Source: Psilocybe azurescens (Eukaryota; Basidiomycota; Agaricomycetes; Agaricales; Agrocybaceae). From it: a stretch of DNA of 64,000 bases. Location of the stretch: the NCBI GenBank assembly GCA_023853785.1, contig JAJIRX010000622.1, positions 1,302,001-1,366,000 of the forward strand. Direction: 5' to 3'. This document shows, piece after piece, positions 1 through 10,629 of the stretch. The notes below the pieces were generated by a model, which had not been told where the DNA came from, did no database searches, and saw nothing but the letters and a program-made list of their open reading frames with translations. How positions within the stretch are numbered: the stretch's first letter is position 1; each line of letters starts with the position of its first letter. The translations under genes and the position numbers were made by a program.

Positions 1-20
1 ACAAAAGAATCTCGCAGAGA

Positions 21-215
21 TTAGAGCTTTTGCTGAACGAGAGCTGCGTCCATACGAAGAGGTCTCTTAGGACCTCCATCAGGAGTACTTGGTATTCTGA
101 CTATGCTCTGCACAGACAAGGCGGCGCGTCGCGGAATGGCATGCCAAATATCTATTTCAGTCGCCTTCATCGCTTGTATCAGGGAAGAGTCCACCTCAAG
201 GTCCGTCTTCCACAT
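21..215 (-). CDS. Small ORF of unknown function at the left edge
   Basis: A 64-residue reading frame begins with a true ATG and ends in a stop just inside the window. Its composition looks protein-like (a WHAIPRRAALS stretch, then a proline/arginine-rich TPDGGPKRPLR segment), but I recognise no family. It may be the N-terminal exon of a divergently transcribed neighbour whose splice site I cannot see, or a chance frame over the promoter of the gene that follows on the plus strand. No intron donor was found near its end. Confidence 0.22.
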   Translation of the reverse strand: MWKTDLEVDSSLIQAMKATEIDIWHAIPRRAALSVQSIVRIPSTPDGGPKRPLRMDAALVQQKL

Positions 216-251
216 CGTTGTGTCTCAGTTGTTGCGTTTTGATTCTTTCTA

Positions 252-1195
252 GTGAGATCTATTCTCTGTGATACTTCTCTCATTCTCGAATCACTGTCTG
301 TGGTATCTGGTGCTCAGTCATTCGTGTTGGCGATAGATCCCAGCGATCCGTCAGACCATGGGTTTTTGGGTGGATCGGTGACCGGCCGGGAGTTCTGGCG
401 AGGCTTGAGGGGTGGCGGAGTGCATGGAGCCAGAGCCTTTAAAACATACTGCGTTAACCATCTCCAACAAGTGGAAACCTCCAATGCTCGTAAACCTGAA
501 CGCCATGTGTCTACGCCTCCTGCAAAATCGATCAAGTCTGAACTTTATGAAAGTGTTCGCAACGCCCTTAGGTAAAGGATCATTTCTCCTTTATGTAAAA
601 GTCGAGGCTTAATCTTGTTTTACATAGACTTGCGAGCGGTGTCCGCAGTGCAGAAATGAAATGGACGAATCCAGAAAGATTGGACGCGTACGGAGTACGA
701 TTAGTGGGGTGGCCAGACGGTGTCCCTGCCCAGAACCCTTCTACATTGAAAGTTAATCAGAATAAAGTGCTCCTCGAGGCAATTCAAAATGGCTCGATGA
801 AGTTTGTCAAAGTCATCCCGGATCCTAGTGGGTCGCGCGACACACCAAGCGGAGGCGATGATGATGCTAATGAGGACTTCTCATGGGCTTACGATGCGGA
901 CGCCCTCCCAGCCTTGCCTTCACCTGCCCCGACTATGGCTTCTTCTTCGGCTTTCACCAGAGCACCTACTGTAACCCCATTGTCGTCGACAACAATTGAT
1001 GACAATGACCCATGGAGCATGCAGCCGACCATGACCGCTGAACCTGACCAAGCGCACTCTTCTTATGATGTAAACTACGCTTGGGAAGGCGAGTTCAATG
1101 AAGAAGCCATAAATACCCTGGGAGAAGAATGGGACCTGGAGCGGCCGAGAAAACGGCAACGAAGCGAGGAGCCGTTCTCTGGTTTTACAGAGTAG
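252..1195 (+). CDS. Conserved Agaricomycete hypothetical protein (two exons visible)
   Basis: Two exons join in phase: one ending at 571 and one from 628 to the stop at 1195, with a 56-nt GT-AG intron at 572-627. The first part contains GGSVTGREFWRGLRGGG. The second opens with KWTNPERLDAYGVRLVGWP and PAQNPSTLKV, motifs I associate with a widespread uncharacterised mushroom protein. The C-terminus is acidic, Ser/Thr/Pro-rich and ends in a basic ERPRKRQR patch that could be a nuclear signal. The true start is unresolved: the open frame has no ATG, so coding probably enters through an acceptor near 322 from an upstream exon. Function is unknown. Confidence 0.55.
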
Positions 1196-1468
1196 TGAGA
1201 CATAAGTGGTGTCTATAAAGATCTACTGTCTACCTATCCATCGATAGTGATGTAGAGCTACTTAATGTTGTTGTACAAAACTCCTTTGCATAGTTGAATA
1301 GTGAGGCAATAAATTGAATTGGAAAAGAGGGTCTAGGTTTCATCGATGTTGTAGAGAGCGATGTTGTTCCGGATTCGACCATGATTTACGGAGACTATAT
1401 TTGTATATCAAACACGACCTCCTTTCCGGCTGCGATTCGTTCTTGAATCTTGAACCATTACTTCCACT

Positions 1469-2896
1469 ATGTTTTCTTCGATCTTTTCGTGAGTTCCTCT
1501 GCTCTTATTTGATTTCCAAATTTGTCAATATTTATACAGAACAGCGCCCCCTGTCGATCCGACAGCCCCAAACTTCCACTCTGTCTCGTCTACTGTCTCC
1601 GAGAATGAGCTTTTCGGCGAACTCGAGCCCAAAGATACTTCACTGCTGTGCGCAGGAGGCTTCGTGACCGAGACTCAGACTTTCTATGTTATCACAGAGG
1701 ATGGCACGTCCGTCATGTGTCAAGTAATCCATTCTGCCGTGGGGTAAGCTTATCTTGTTAGATCGCGGTTCCCCAACCGACACTTTTACAGCGTATGGTA
1801 CCCAACCATCCAGTTCACATGCAAAATTGCCAATCCAGCGAAAGGAGAGAAGATCTGGAAGTCTGTCAACGTCAGCAACTTTGTTACACCACCCCCAGGT
1901 GGCTTCGATAAACGCTCAAGCAAGGCCGACGAGTACTCAGTGCTTTACAAGGCAACCTCTGATCCAGAATTCCCTGAATCTTACACCATCCGTGCCAACC
2001 TTGGTAATGATCTCCAGATCTCTTTGGAAGTCACTCGACCTGCCTCTATTCCCGGCTACAAGGTGGGAAAGGGTCCTGAAGGAGGATATTCGTACTTTGG
2101 GACAGATCCCAAGAAGGCTGATGGATATGTTATCCATCGTTTCTGGCCACGTTTCAAGGCAACAGGACACATCATCCGCAGTGGGCAAGCAGAGTCAATC
2201 AAGGGCAGCGGGATGTTTGTGCATGCTATTCAAGGAATGAGGCCCAATCTTATCGCATCTGCGTGGAACTTTGCGCACTTCCAGAGCGAGGAGCTTGGTG
2301 GCGTTTCGGCAATCCAGATGGAATTCACGACCACGGAAACGTACGGTAAACACGGTTCAGGGTCGGGAGGTGTCGTGGTGAATATCGGATCTCTGGTGAT
2401 TGGGGACAAATTGGCTGCAGTCACAACCGAAACGAAATGGCCTGGGGAGACTTCTTCTGGTTCTGTCGTCTCACGAGCGAGCCAACTCAAACCAGAACAC
2501 GACCCCGACACCAGCTATCAGAAGCCTTCTGAAATTGAATACGAATGGAAAGCACCCTCTGTCGTCTCCGATGCTCCAGGGACGATTGAAGCCAAGTTGC
2601 ACGTCGATCTCGGGACTAACGAAAATCACCAGGGCCTGATCGAGAAGGTGGACATTCTTGCAGAAATTCCATATGTGATCAAGGTTGCCGTAAACTACGT
2701 CGCAGGGACAAAGCCTTATATTTACCAGGTAAATGACTTCTTGATTATCGACGCTGTGCTTTGTTAACCCTTTTGCACAAAGTGGCTGAATAAGACGAAA
2801 CTCTCAATAACTGGACCAGAAGCGCTGGCTCCTGGACTGTCCTCAGGAGTGGAGGTTGAAGGACTTCTCTATAATGAGGCCACGTTCATCTCATAA
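1469..2896 (+). CDS. SVF1: Survival factor 1 (Svf1-family lipocalin-like protein)
   Basis: Exons 1469-1488, 1540-1743, 1792-2728 and 2783-2896 join in phase to give about 424 residues (yeast Svf1 is 481). The short first exon encodes MFSSIFS, consistent with the N-terminal amphipathic helix that anchors this family to Golgi/ER membranes. Recognisable segments are the YFGTDPKKADGYVIHRFWPR region, the GMRPNLIASAWNFAHF region and the DVDI-like C-terminal beta-strand repeats of the two lipocalin-type barrels. In yeast Svf1 supports survival under oxidative and cold stress and has been linked to ceramide transfer from ER to Golgi. The family call is firm; the lipid role is carried over from yeast. 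The next gene starts about 250 bp downstream on the same strand. Confidence 0.9.
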
Positions 2897-3147
2897 ATCT
2901 GCCGAGCCTGACGGCCCGTATCTAGTATCTACAGTCATATTTACTTACTTACAAACGAAGAGATCTTGAATTCGCGAATACCGGTGTGAGTCAGTGTCAG
3001 TGAAGAAGGCGCTGCACGTGCAGATATGTCGAGAAATGAATTCTTAAAGTCAGGGTCAAGTCGCAGCAACAGGTGAACGGTACCGTAGTTGGAACTTTAC
3101 TTGAAACAATCCCCGGTTTGTCTTCTTCTTATGTTCTATCATGCACC

Positions 3148-5036
3148 ATGTTCAGTCGTATAGCCCGCATCGTCGCTAAACTTATTCTACGTCGGCCTGA
3201 CCGCCGTTCGATATCCCGTCGTCAGCATTCATCGTTGGCACTGGTGTCGACAACTTCAACAATTTACAGGACTAATAATTTATCTCAAATATCTCGCATT
3301 CCTTATCAACCTCGAATTTCAACATCGACTGTGCTTTCTTTACGCCCAATTCTTCATAGGGCCTTCCATTCAACACCGCCCAATAATGGTGTTCCTCTGA
3401 TACCTATCTTGGCATCCTTTCTCAAGGTACGAGTGTCCTAGTTCCATGTCTTATACACCCTCACTGAATCCAGTCTAGGCTTCGGCAGGCTTTGAGCTAG
3501 CTCGTGTCGCAAGTCGCATTGCCCTCACATTTATTCCAATCCTATGGTTCAGAAATGTCAGGTCTCACAAAATGATCAAATATGCTGCCCTGCATGGCTT
3601 TCCCTTGTCGGAGGAGAAGCAGAGGAGGCATATGAAGATGATCCGCAGGACGACATTGATGTTGCAATTCCTGCTATTTGTACCATTTGCACTATTCTGG
3701 GCCACTATCACGGCCAGCCTCGAAAAAACACCTTTGACTGGACGGTATGCCATGTCTATCGGGTTTCTCGGGTTTTTTACTCATTGTAACCTACCACTGT
3801 AGATGGCGTATGATCCTTCTTTCGCCAGAGGAAGAAGACGAAATAGCAGCAAAACTAGCGGGTCCTGGGTGGTACCACTCTGTTGGAGAGATTCTCACTG
3901 AACAAGGGGCACCGAAGGCCATACCCCCGAGTGATTGGAGGTATCAATGGGTCAACGATACACTGCGCCGCCTCGAATCCAGCATTCCCATCCTGTCTCG
4001 AGAGCCAGAGCTATGCCCCAAATGGATGGAAGGTGGCGAAGATTCAAGACCTTTGCCGCCACCTGCAAAGTTTCCCCTTCGCCCTCGGCCAAGGGCCTCA
4101 GAATACCTTCACTGGGTCTGCAAGAAAATGTGCAAAAGTGACGATGATGCAGAAGTCCTCCCACCCGTTGGACCTATACCGGGTGTACCATACTCCTTGC
4201 TCGTTGTTGAAAAGCCGGAATCATCCAATGCTTTCTCATATGGCTTCGGGCCTGATGGGGGCAGCGGGATCGTGGTGTACACCGGTTTCCTGGACGAGAT
4301 CTTTGCCAGACATCCTCCGGAGCTCCAATCCGCACCACCCCCAACGCCCAAATCATTTTGGAGCTCGGCTTTTGGGGGCTTATTTTCAAATTCGCAATCT
4401 GCCCCTTCCCATCCGATTCCAACATCAGAACAAACGGCGGAACTTGCGATTCTGCTTGCCCACGAGATGGCCCATCTTCTACTCTCTCACCATTTAGAAA
4501 GTCTGTCCTCTGTCAACATCATTATACCAGGCACACTTTCAATTGCATCGGATATAATACGGGTGCTCATATTCCCTATCACCATGTTATTCGGCCCCTT
4601 CGTCAACGACGCGGTAGCACAACTAGGCAAGGTTGGCTCAGGGGAACTACTCAAGATATCTGAATATTGCAGCAGCACACACCAAGAGATCGAAGCCGAT
4701 GTTGTTTCCGCCAGGTAAGGGTTCTCATAGGTATAGCGATTACCAACCAAGCATTGATTCTGATGACGTAGACTTTTGGCACACGCCGGATTCGATGCAC
4801 GAGACGCCATCAGGTTCTGGGAACACAGATCTGGAGAGGAGGCGGAGTGCGCTAAACCAGGGAAACACGAACCTATGGACAGCGTCAGCACAAGTTCAAG
4901 GGTCGCAAGGCAAATTATGGGCGACAATAGCACACATCCCGTCAACGAGTTGCGAGTCAACAGTCTCAAAGAAGAGCTTGCTAGATGGGAATCTGAAAGA
5001 CGGAAAGCAATCGCCGAATCTTCTTCCTTACCCTAG
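3148..5036 (+). CDS. OMA1: OMA1-like mitochondrial M48 metalloprotease
   Basis: Exons 3148-3426, 3479-3744, 3803-4714 and 4772-5036 join in phase to give about 573 residues. The N-terminus is Arg/Ser-rich with few acidic residues (FSRIARIVAKLILRR), as expected of a mitochondrial presequence. One membrane segment (LMLQFLLFVPFALFWATI) follows in exon 2. Exon 3 carries the zinc motif AHEMAHLLLSHH (HExxH) and ends with the third-ligand motif EIEADVVSAR of peptidase family M48. OMA1 is the stress-activated inner-membrane protease that processes dynamin-like GTPases and takes part in quality control. Family, catalytic residues and topology are visible; the substrates are inferred. The gene is convergent with the permease. 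Confidence 0.87.
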
Positions 5037-5351
5037 AATGGGCCCAACTTTTTTTTTTTGCATTATCCAGGCATCATCATCGTGTCAAACTCATGTAAGT
5101 CAGTACTCAATCCTTTTGTAATGATAGCACAGTTTTCTCTCGTCTTACTTCTCTATTGGGATTTTTCCACTGCTCAAATATAATTATTCTCTACTGTTTT
5201 GGTGATGGGATATAAACATAGAATTATCTTGTTAAACAGTTGGTAACACGCATAGTATATACAGTGTAAGTTGAATCTATGGTGCGATCTACAGTACAGT
5301 TATTCTGAAATCGACCAAGTCGGGCGGATAGCAAGAGTGTACGAGGTGTGA
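5037..5351. other. Convergent intergenic region
   Basis: The 3' flanks of the OMA1-like gene (+) and the permease (-) meet here. The stretch is AT-rich with T-runs typical of 3' UTRs. I see no further coding signal. Confidence 0.5.
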
Positions 5352-7746
5352 TCACTGTTCTCCCTCTACGGCAGGAGCTGTCTTGTATCGCCTGACCAAT
5401 CGAGTGTTTCTTGCCCCATCTGCATGGTGTTGGACCTCTTCGACGACTTCGTATCCTGAGTATTTGGGCAGGACTATAATCCACAGCCAGTAATACAAAC
5501 CGCAGCACTGTAGGAAGAGTCAGACCATGGGATGCGGGTTTTGCGATCTATGTATTCTTACCCCAAGGAGTCCAAGCCCTGCAACGCAGTACCTAATTAT
5601 AAGAGATCGACATCAGCTTTCCATGCCGAGGCCACGAATGTTGTGCGGATCACAGGCGAAAAAGACAAAAAGCACTTACGTGGCATACCAGAAAGAAACG
5701 TCAGCATGGCCGGGCTCCGGTGGTACCCTAAAAGCGCAGCATTGAACAGCGTAAACTAAATCACTGTATCACAGGTAAGGAAAGAGACAACTGAACATAC
5801 CATGGTAATAGGAGAAGCAAAACGCAGGAAGTGAGGTACAATGCGACGACAGTATTTTTGGCCTGAAACACTGAGGGCTGTATGTTCGCCAGAGCTCTTC
5901 GTCGGCGCAAAACCCAAACGCCTACAGCCATAGCGCAATTGAAGACCTTTCCGGTGTCAATCAATGAGGTTTCTAGTTGATATTTAATAGAAAACATGAA
6001 ATAATACTTACGAGTGACGGGTAGGATGCAAGATCCAAGACGAAGTTAAATGCATCTTTAGCTGGGACAGCGACAATCACGAGAATTGTCAAGCAGCCTT
6101 TAAGCGCTATAGGTCCAAGTGGTGTGCCGAAGGGCTTGATGGATGTGAAGAAGCCAGGATAGGGCAGTAAGCCTTGCCTTGCGACTTCTCGAATTACACG
6201 AGTGTGTCCAATTGTCTATTCAACAGATAAGGAAGCGTATTAGGATCGAAAAGTCGATGAATGATTACCACTGCAATCTAAGCCAAAAGACTATAAGTAA
6301 GGGCGAATGCCCCATTTTCTATAATGCAGCAGGGCAGACTCACAATGTTACCAAAACAGCTCGCTGCCACAAGCAACGGAAATATTCTTGCACCTGTCGT
6401 CCCAAATACACGCTGGAAGAAAAGGACTGCGACCAATTGTCCCGAATTTCGAATTTCTTCTCTTGGGACGGCAGCAACGTATGCAATATTTATAAACAGA
6501 AATAGAACCGTGACCAACAAAAGGGAGATAACTCCAGCTTTGCGGACAGTCTTGACAGGATTCTTGCCTCGAACTTCTCCAAGAACGTTGAAAGCATTAT
6601 TGTACCCAACAAAGGCGTGATTTGATTTGACCTGAGTAGTAAAGATGAGCTTAGTGAGATAAAGACACAATATGGACCATCACGTACAAATGCAGTAGCA
6701 AGGGCATTTGGATTCCATGAGGTACCCTCAAAAGGGTCGTGAAATTTGGAATATGGGTTCTCAACTCGAGTAAGGCCTAAAAGAACAGCCATTCCAGATG
6801 CAACAATGCTACCGGCCCAATCAGATGGAGGCAACAGGCGAAGGAAGCGTTAACCTACAAAACCAAAGATAGAACCTTGAACGCCGTAAGGAAATTAACA
6901 ACACGGAGAGACCATTTGGTTGAAAAGGCAACAACTGGAAATTTTTGATAAGATGACTTCAGTGATCAATTTCGAAATACCCTTACATCCAATGGTCACC
7001 AACACCATAGCCAGTGCGGTGACAGTTTGGCTTTGGGGTGTAATCGGAATATCAAAGGCAGACAATGTGTACTGTGCAAATACGATCGAGTTGGAGGCAC
7101 TAAATCTGTGATTTTTACTTCAGCAAACTAGCTGATTTATGATTTCTTCACTTAAAGACATACGACGTCAAAATTGCGGTGACAGCGAATGCAGTGGAGA
7201 CAAGAAAGCGAGGCCTGGGGTATGCTTGCTCTAGATATACAACCTCAGCGCCAGATCTATTCGGGAACATGCTCGCAAGTTCGCTATAAAGGGATAGTCC
7301 AGCTGAAGTGATGCTTAATCATGAGCTCGCGATTGAATGGAAATGGCCTACCGAACGCAAATATAGGCGTCAGGATCCAGTAGAGCAATAGAAGTCCAAT
7401 GGAGCCGACTGAATTCAAGATGACGCCCGGTACAGCAAATATACCTGAGCTATCACAGCGCCCGTGAACATCTCAAGTTGACGATTCTCAATGAATGACA
7501 TACCCAGTGATTTGCCCGATGTTAAGCATTATGGCGGACAAAAGGGTCACCTCGCGACCAAGAACCGAAGTCTTCGAGGAGAATAAGTATCGGTCAGACT
7601 GGAAGAGTCTAGATGTGAGTTACCCTTTCCACAGGCGCGCCTACTGCCTGAAATTCATCAATAGTGGTGCCAGAGCGTATATCCGCGAGCAACGAGGTAG
7701 ATTCATCAGGCTCTGCACCTGCTTCCTGTAGAACGTCTTCTTGCAT
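5352..7746 (-). CDS. Amino-acid permease, LAT/MUP1-like APC superfamily
   Basis: About 14 exons join in phase to roughly 541 residues, close to yeast Mup1 (574). The start ATG is at 7746 and the stop at 5352. The hallmark TM1 signature is rebuilt across an intron as NIGQITGSGIFAVPG. Later segments include SNHAFVGYNNAFNVLGEVRG, SGQLVAVLFFQRVFG and REVARQGLLPYPGFF. The protein is a predicted 12-TM plasma-membrane importer of amino acids, with methionine-type substrates suggested by family likeness only. A 9-nt exon at 6269-6277 (codons for IAV) restores FGNIIAVTIGHTRV; without it the frame and motif break. The acceptor before VFNCAM is chosen by phase. No frameshift was needed. Confidence 0.85.
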
Positions 7747-8397
7747 TTTTCAGAAGTTTGGTATAGATGATAATGAAGAGCTCTTCCACGACCAAGAGTC
7801 ACTATAAGCATGATAGGGCGCTGACTGTAGCAAGACTGTAGTGCACCATTTATGAGGATAGTGGCGTCATAAGATACCCCGGTTGGTCCGTAACTCTCAC
7901 GATGTATAAGAGTTGAGTGGGAGAAAGCATAAACTGAGTAGACAGCACTAGACATGAACGAGCTCAAGCAATTGCAGGCGTATATATATGATTAAGCCAA
8001 TTGACAAAACAGCGGATTACGTCCGTTAGTAGACATGAGTGACAAAGAATTACAAATTCTTAAGAACCAAGCCAAATATAATTACAAGCGGCGAACGAAT
8101 GCACAGACGGCCGTCTCAGCCCACGCAAGATCACTGCAACTACTCCGCCTATGTAACTTACCATCCGAGGGTTTCGTTTATGTTCATGTTACCCTACCCG
8201 TCTTCGGCACGAGCTGTACTATCAATATTTTCTGACACGATTTTTCCATAAACCGTGGTGTGGTTTTGAACAAAGCCAGACCCCTGTTTAAACCCGACCA
8301 CACCATTCGTGCCCAGCGTACAAGCTGCATCTCCGCCTGGTACCCACTTGAAACCGTCATCCTGTCTTGGGACAATCTCTGTCGGACATAAGTAGCG
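7747..8397. promoter_or_regulatory. Divergent promoter region, permease and FAD oxidoreductase
   Basis: This 650-bp spacer lies between two divergent genes and should hold both promoters. Short minus-strand frames here (7747-7967 and 8184-8375) show no family signature. I see no clear TATA box or operator. Confidence 0.45.
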
Positions 8398-10326
8398 ATG
8401 GGTGCTATGTTCTCGACTTTGCGGATGGTTTTGCAGACTTTTAGGACTCTGATAAATGATTATGAAGTGGTCTCAAAACGCCTTTCTGTTTCTCCTGGCA
8501 TTCCGCGTCTAAACTCTTCTGTTCCGTACTGGACGGTTCCACCATCGTCTATCGCACAGCATGGAAAGGATGCAGAGTTGCCACAGCACACCGATATTAT
8601 TATTATTGGAAGCGGTATCACTGGAACCTCGATCGCCAAAGCTCTCCTGGAACACACAAGTGGGGCATCAAATCATGCAAAACCACTCAACATTGTAATG
8701 CTCGAAGCAAGAGATGCGTGCTCGGGCGCCACTGGCAGGTGAATAGTAATTCCCCGCTCACAGCGGACGAGTTGATTTTATGTTTATCAGAAACGGCGGA
8801 CATGCATCTCCCATCATCTATAACGAATATTTTGGGTTGAAGAAAGCGCATGGCGCCGCTGTCGCATTGCAGATTCTTCAGTTTCGCCTGGCTCATATAT
8901 CAACCCTCCTAAATGTTGCGAAAGAAGAAGATTTGCTAGAAGAGTCCCAAGCTAGGAAGGTGGAAAATTACGACGCGTTCCTCCAACCTGAGTTCTTCGC
9001 TAAAGCAAGAGACGAATTAAATGCATTTATAAAGGAGGTGCCCAAGGAAGTATCTGAAGAGTTTGGGGTAACTGATGGGAGGGAGGCTATAGAGGTGAAT
9101 ACTTTTTCAGAGTCTTGTTGGTATAAATCAAAACTTTGTTTTAGAAATTGCAATTGGCCACGTCTATTATTGGACTGATATCCAAGCCTGGAGCATCCAT
9201 TCATCCATACCGTCTCGTAACAGGCATTCTGTCGAAACTCTTGAGTCGATTTACTAAGTATGCAGATTCCTTTTTGAGTGCTTATGTATGTTCACTTATG
9301 TGAACCCAAACGTCCAGTTTTCAATTGTACACGCACACTCCATGCACCGGAATCACAACAGAACATGGAAACTATATTGTATCTACACCAAAGGGCAAAA
9401 TTCAAGCACATCATGTCATTCATGCCACGAATGCCTGGTCGTCCCACTTGCTTCCTGGGCTGCGAAGGAAAATCGTCCCTTTCAAAGCACACATGTCGAC
9501 TCAAAGACCTGGACAAGGGCTACACGTTACAGATAGCGTCGACAATATCAAACCCTCTAGCCCGTTAGATTGGACCGGCCAACGGGCATTTGTATTCTAC
9601 CCTGGTAACCTGGATATCGCCTACGACTATCTCACCCAGTTTCTCCCTGCTCCCTCATCTAAAACTGTTATTGAACCGATAGACAACAGCAAAACTCTCC
9701 CGCCTCATCATGCGGCCTTGCCCACTGCAGGCGAATTCATGTTCGGCGGGGGTGCCATGATCGGTGGAAGCAGCGAAGCAGCCCTGCTGGGTGTCGTCGG
9801 GGTCGCAGATGATGAACACCCCGATTTCGCCGTCGAAGCATATCTAAGTGGTGCCCTGCCAATGTACTTTTCCAACAACTGGGGTGAAGAGGGGAGCTCA
9901 TCAGACGACAAGGCCAACAATTCTTCGAGCGGTGAGTGGGGCAAAGGGCGCGTGAAAGCCATGTGGACTGGACTCGTTGGACTGTCAGCCGACGCGAATC
10001 CTTGGGTTGGGCGTGTTCCTGTATCAGTATCAGGACGACCAGGCCCTACACCCCCTCGGTCAGCCAATCCGCCTCTGGAAAGTAAAGTGGCGATTTCAGA
10101 AACAGAAACCTTTACACTAGCGCCGTCTGGTGAATGGATATGTGCCGGATATAGCGGCGAGGGCATGGTGCATGCATGGCTGTGCGGGCGCGCTCTGGTA
10201 CGGATGATGTTGGGTGTCTCTGGTGGAGGGGAGGATGAAGGTGACCCAGAGTTACCCACACCATTCTTAATCACGGAAAAGAGGATAAAGCAGGCTAGGA
10301 TCGAGGATTTCATGGAGAATACTTGA
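8398..10326 (+). CDS. FAD-dependent oxidoreductase, DAO (D-amino-acid oxidase-like) fold
   Basis: Exons 8398-8738, 8791-9094, 9145-9257 and 9318-10326 join in phase to 588 residues. The dinucleotide-binding motif is DIIIIGSGITGTSIAKALLE at about residues 66-85, followed by the second FAD loop ACSGATGRNGGHASP. The C-terminus keeps the second FAD-contact region GEWICAGYSGEGMVHAWL. This matches the DAO/glycine-oxidase superfamily of cytosolic or peroxisomal flavoenzymes; I see no C-terminal SKL signal. The substrate is unknown (an amine or amino acid is likely). A low-complexity acidic/serine insert near GEEGSSSDDKANNSSS probably forms a surface loop. The gene is convergent with the GMC oxidase. 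Confidence 0.85.
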
Positions 10327-10629
10327 AAGAAGATTTAACTATTATCACGACCACGACCTTTCTTGTTTATTCTCTTTTACGTTTACTTCTTTACATTTAC
10401 TGGACTTCTTAAAGCGAATGTTGTTCATTGGGGAGGAATAATGCGCATCGTAGAAGATATTTGAGAAAGACGTCTGGTCAAAGTACTTCTCATAGATTGA
10501 AGAAATAAACTGTCAACGGTACAACCTCCTCGAAAGTATTTTGCATTTATATATTGCACGGGGCTTAGCGCCTGGACAGAACTCAGAATCGCTTAACAAT
10601 TCCCGAGTATATTTTTAGTACTAACATTT
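10327..10629. other. Convergent intergenic region
   Basis: AT-rich 3' flank shared by the FAD oxidoreductase (+) and the GMC oxidase (-). No coding signal seen. Confidence 0.5.
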
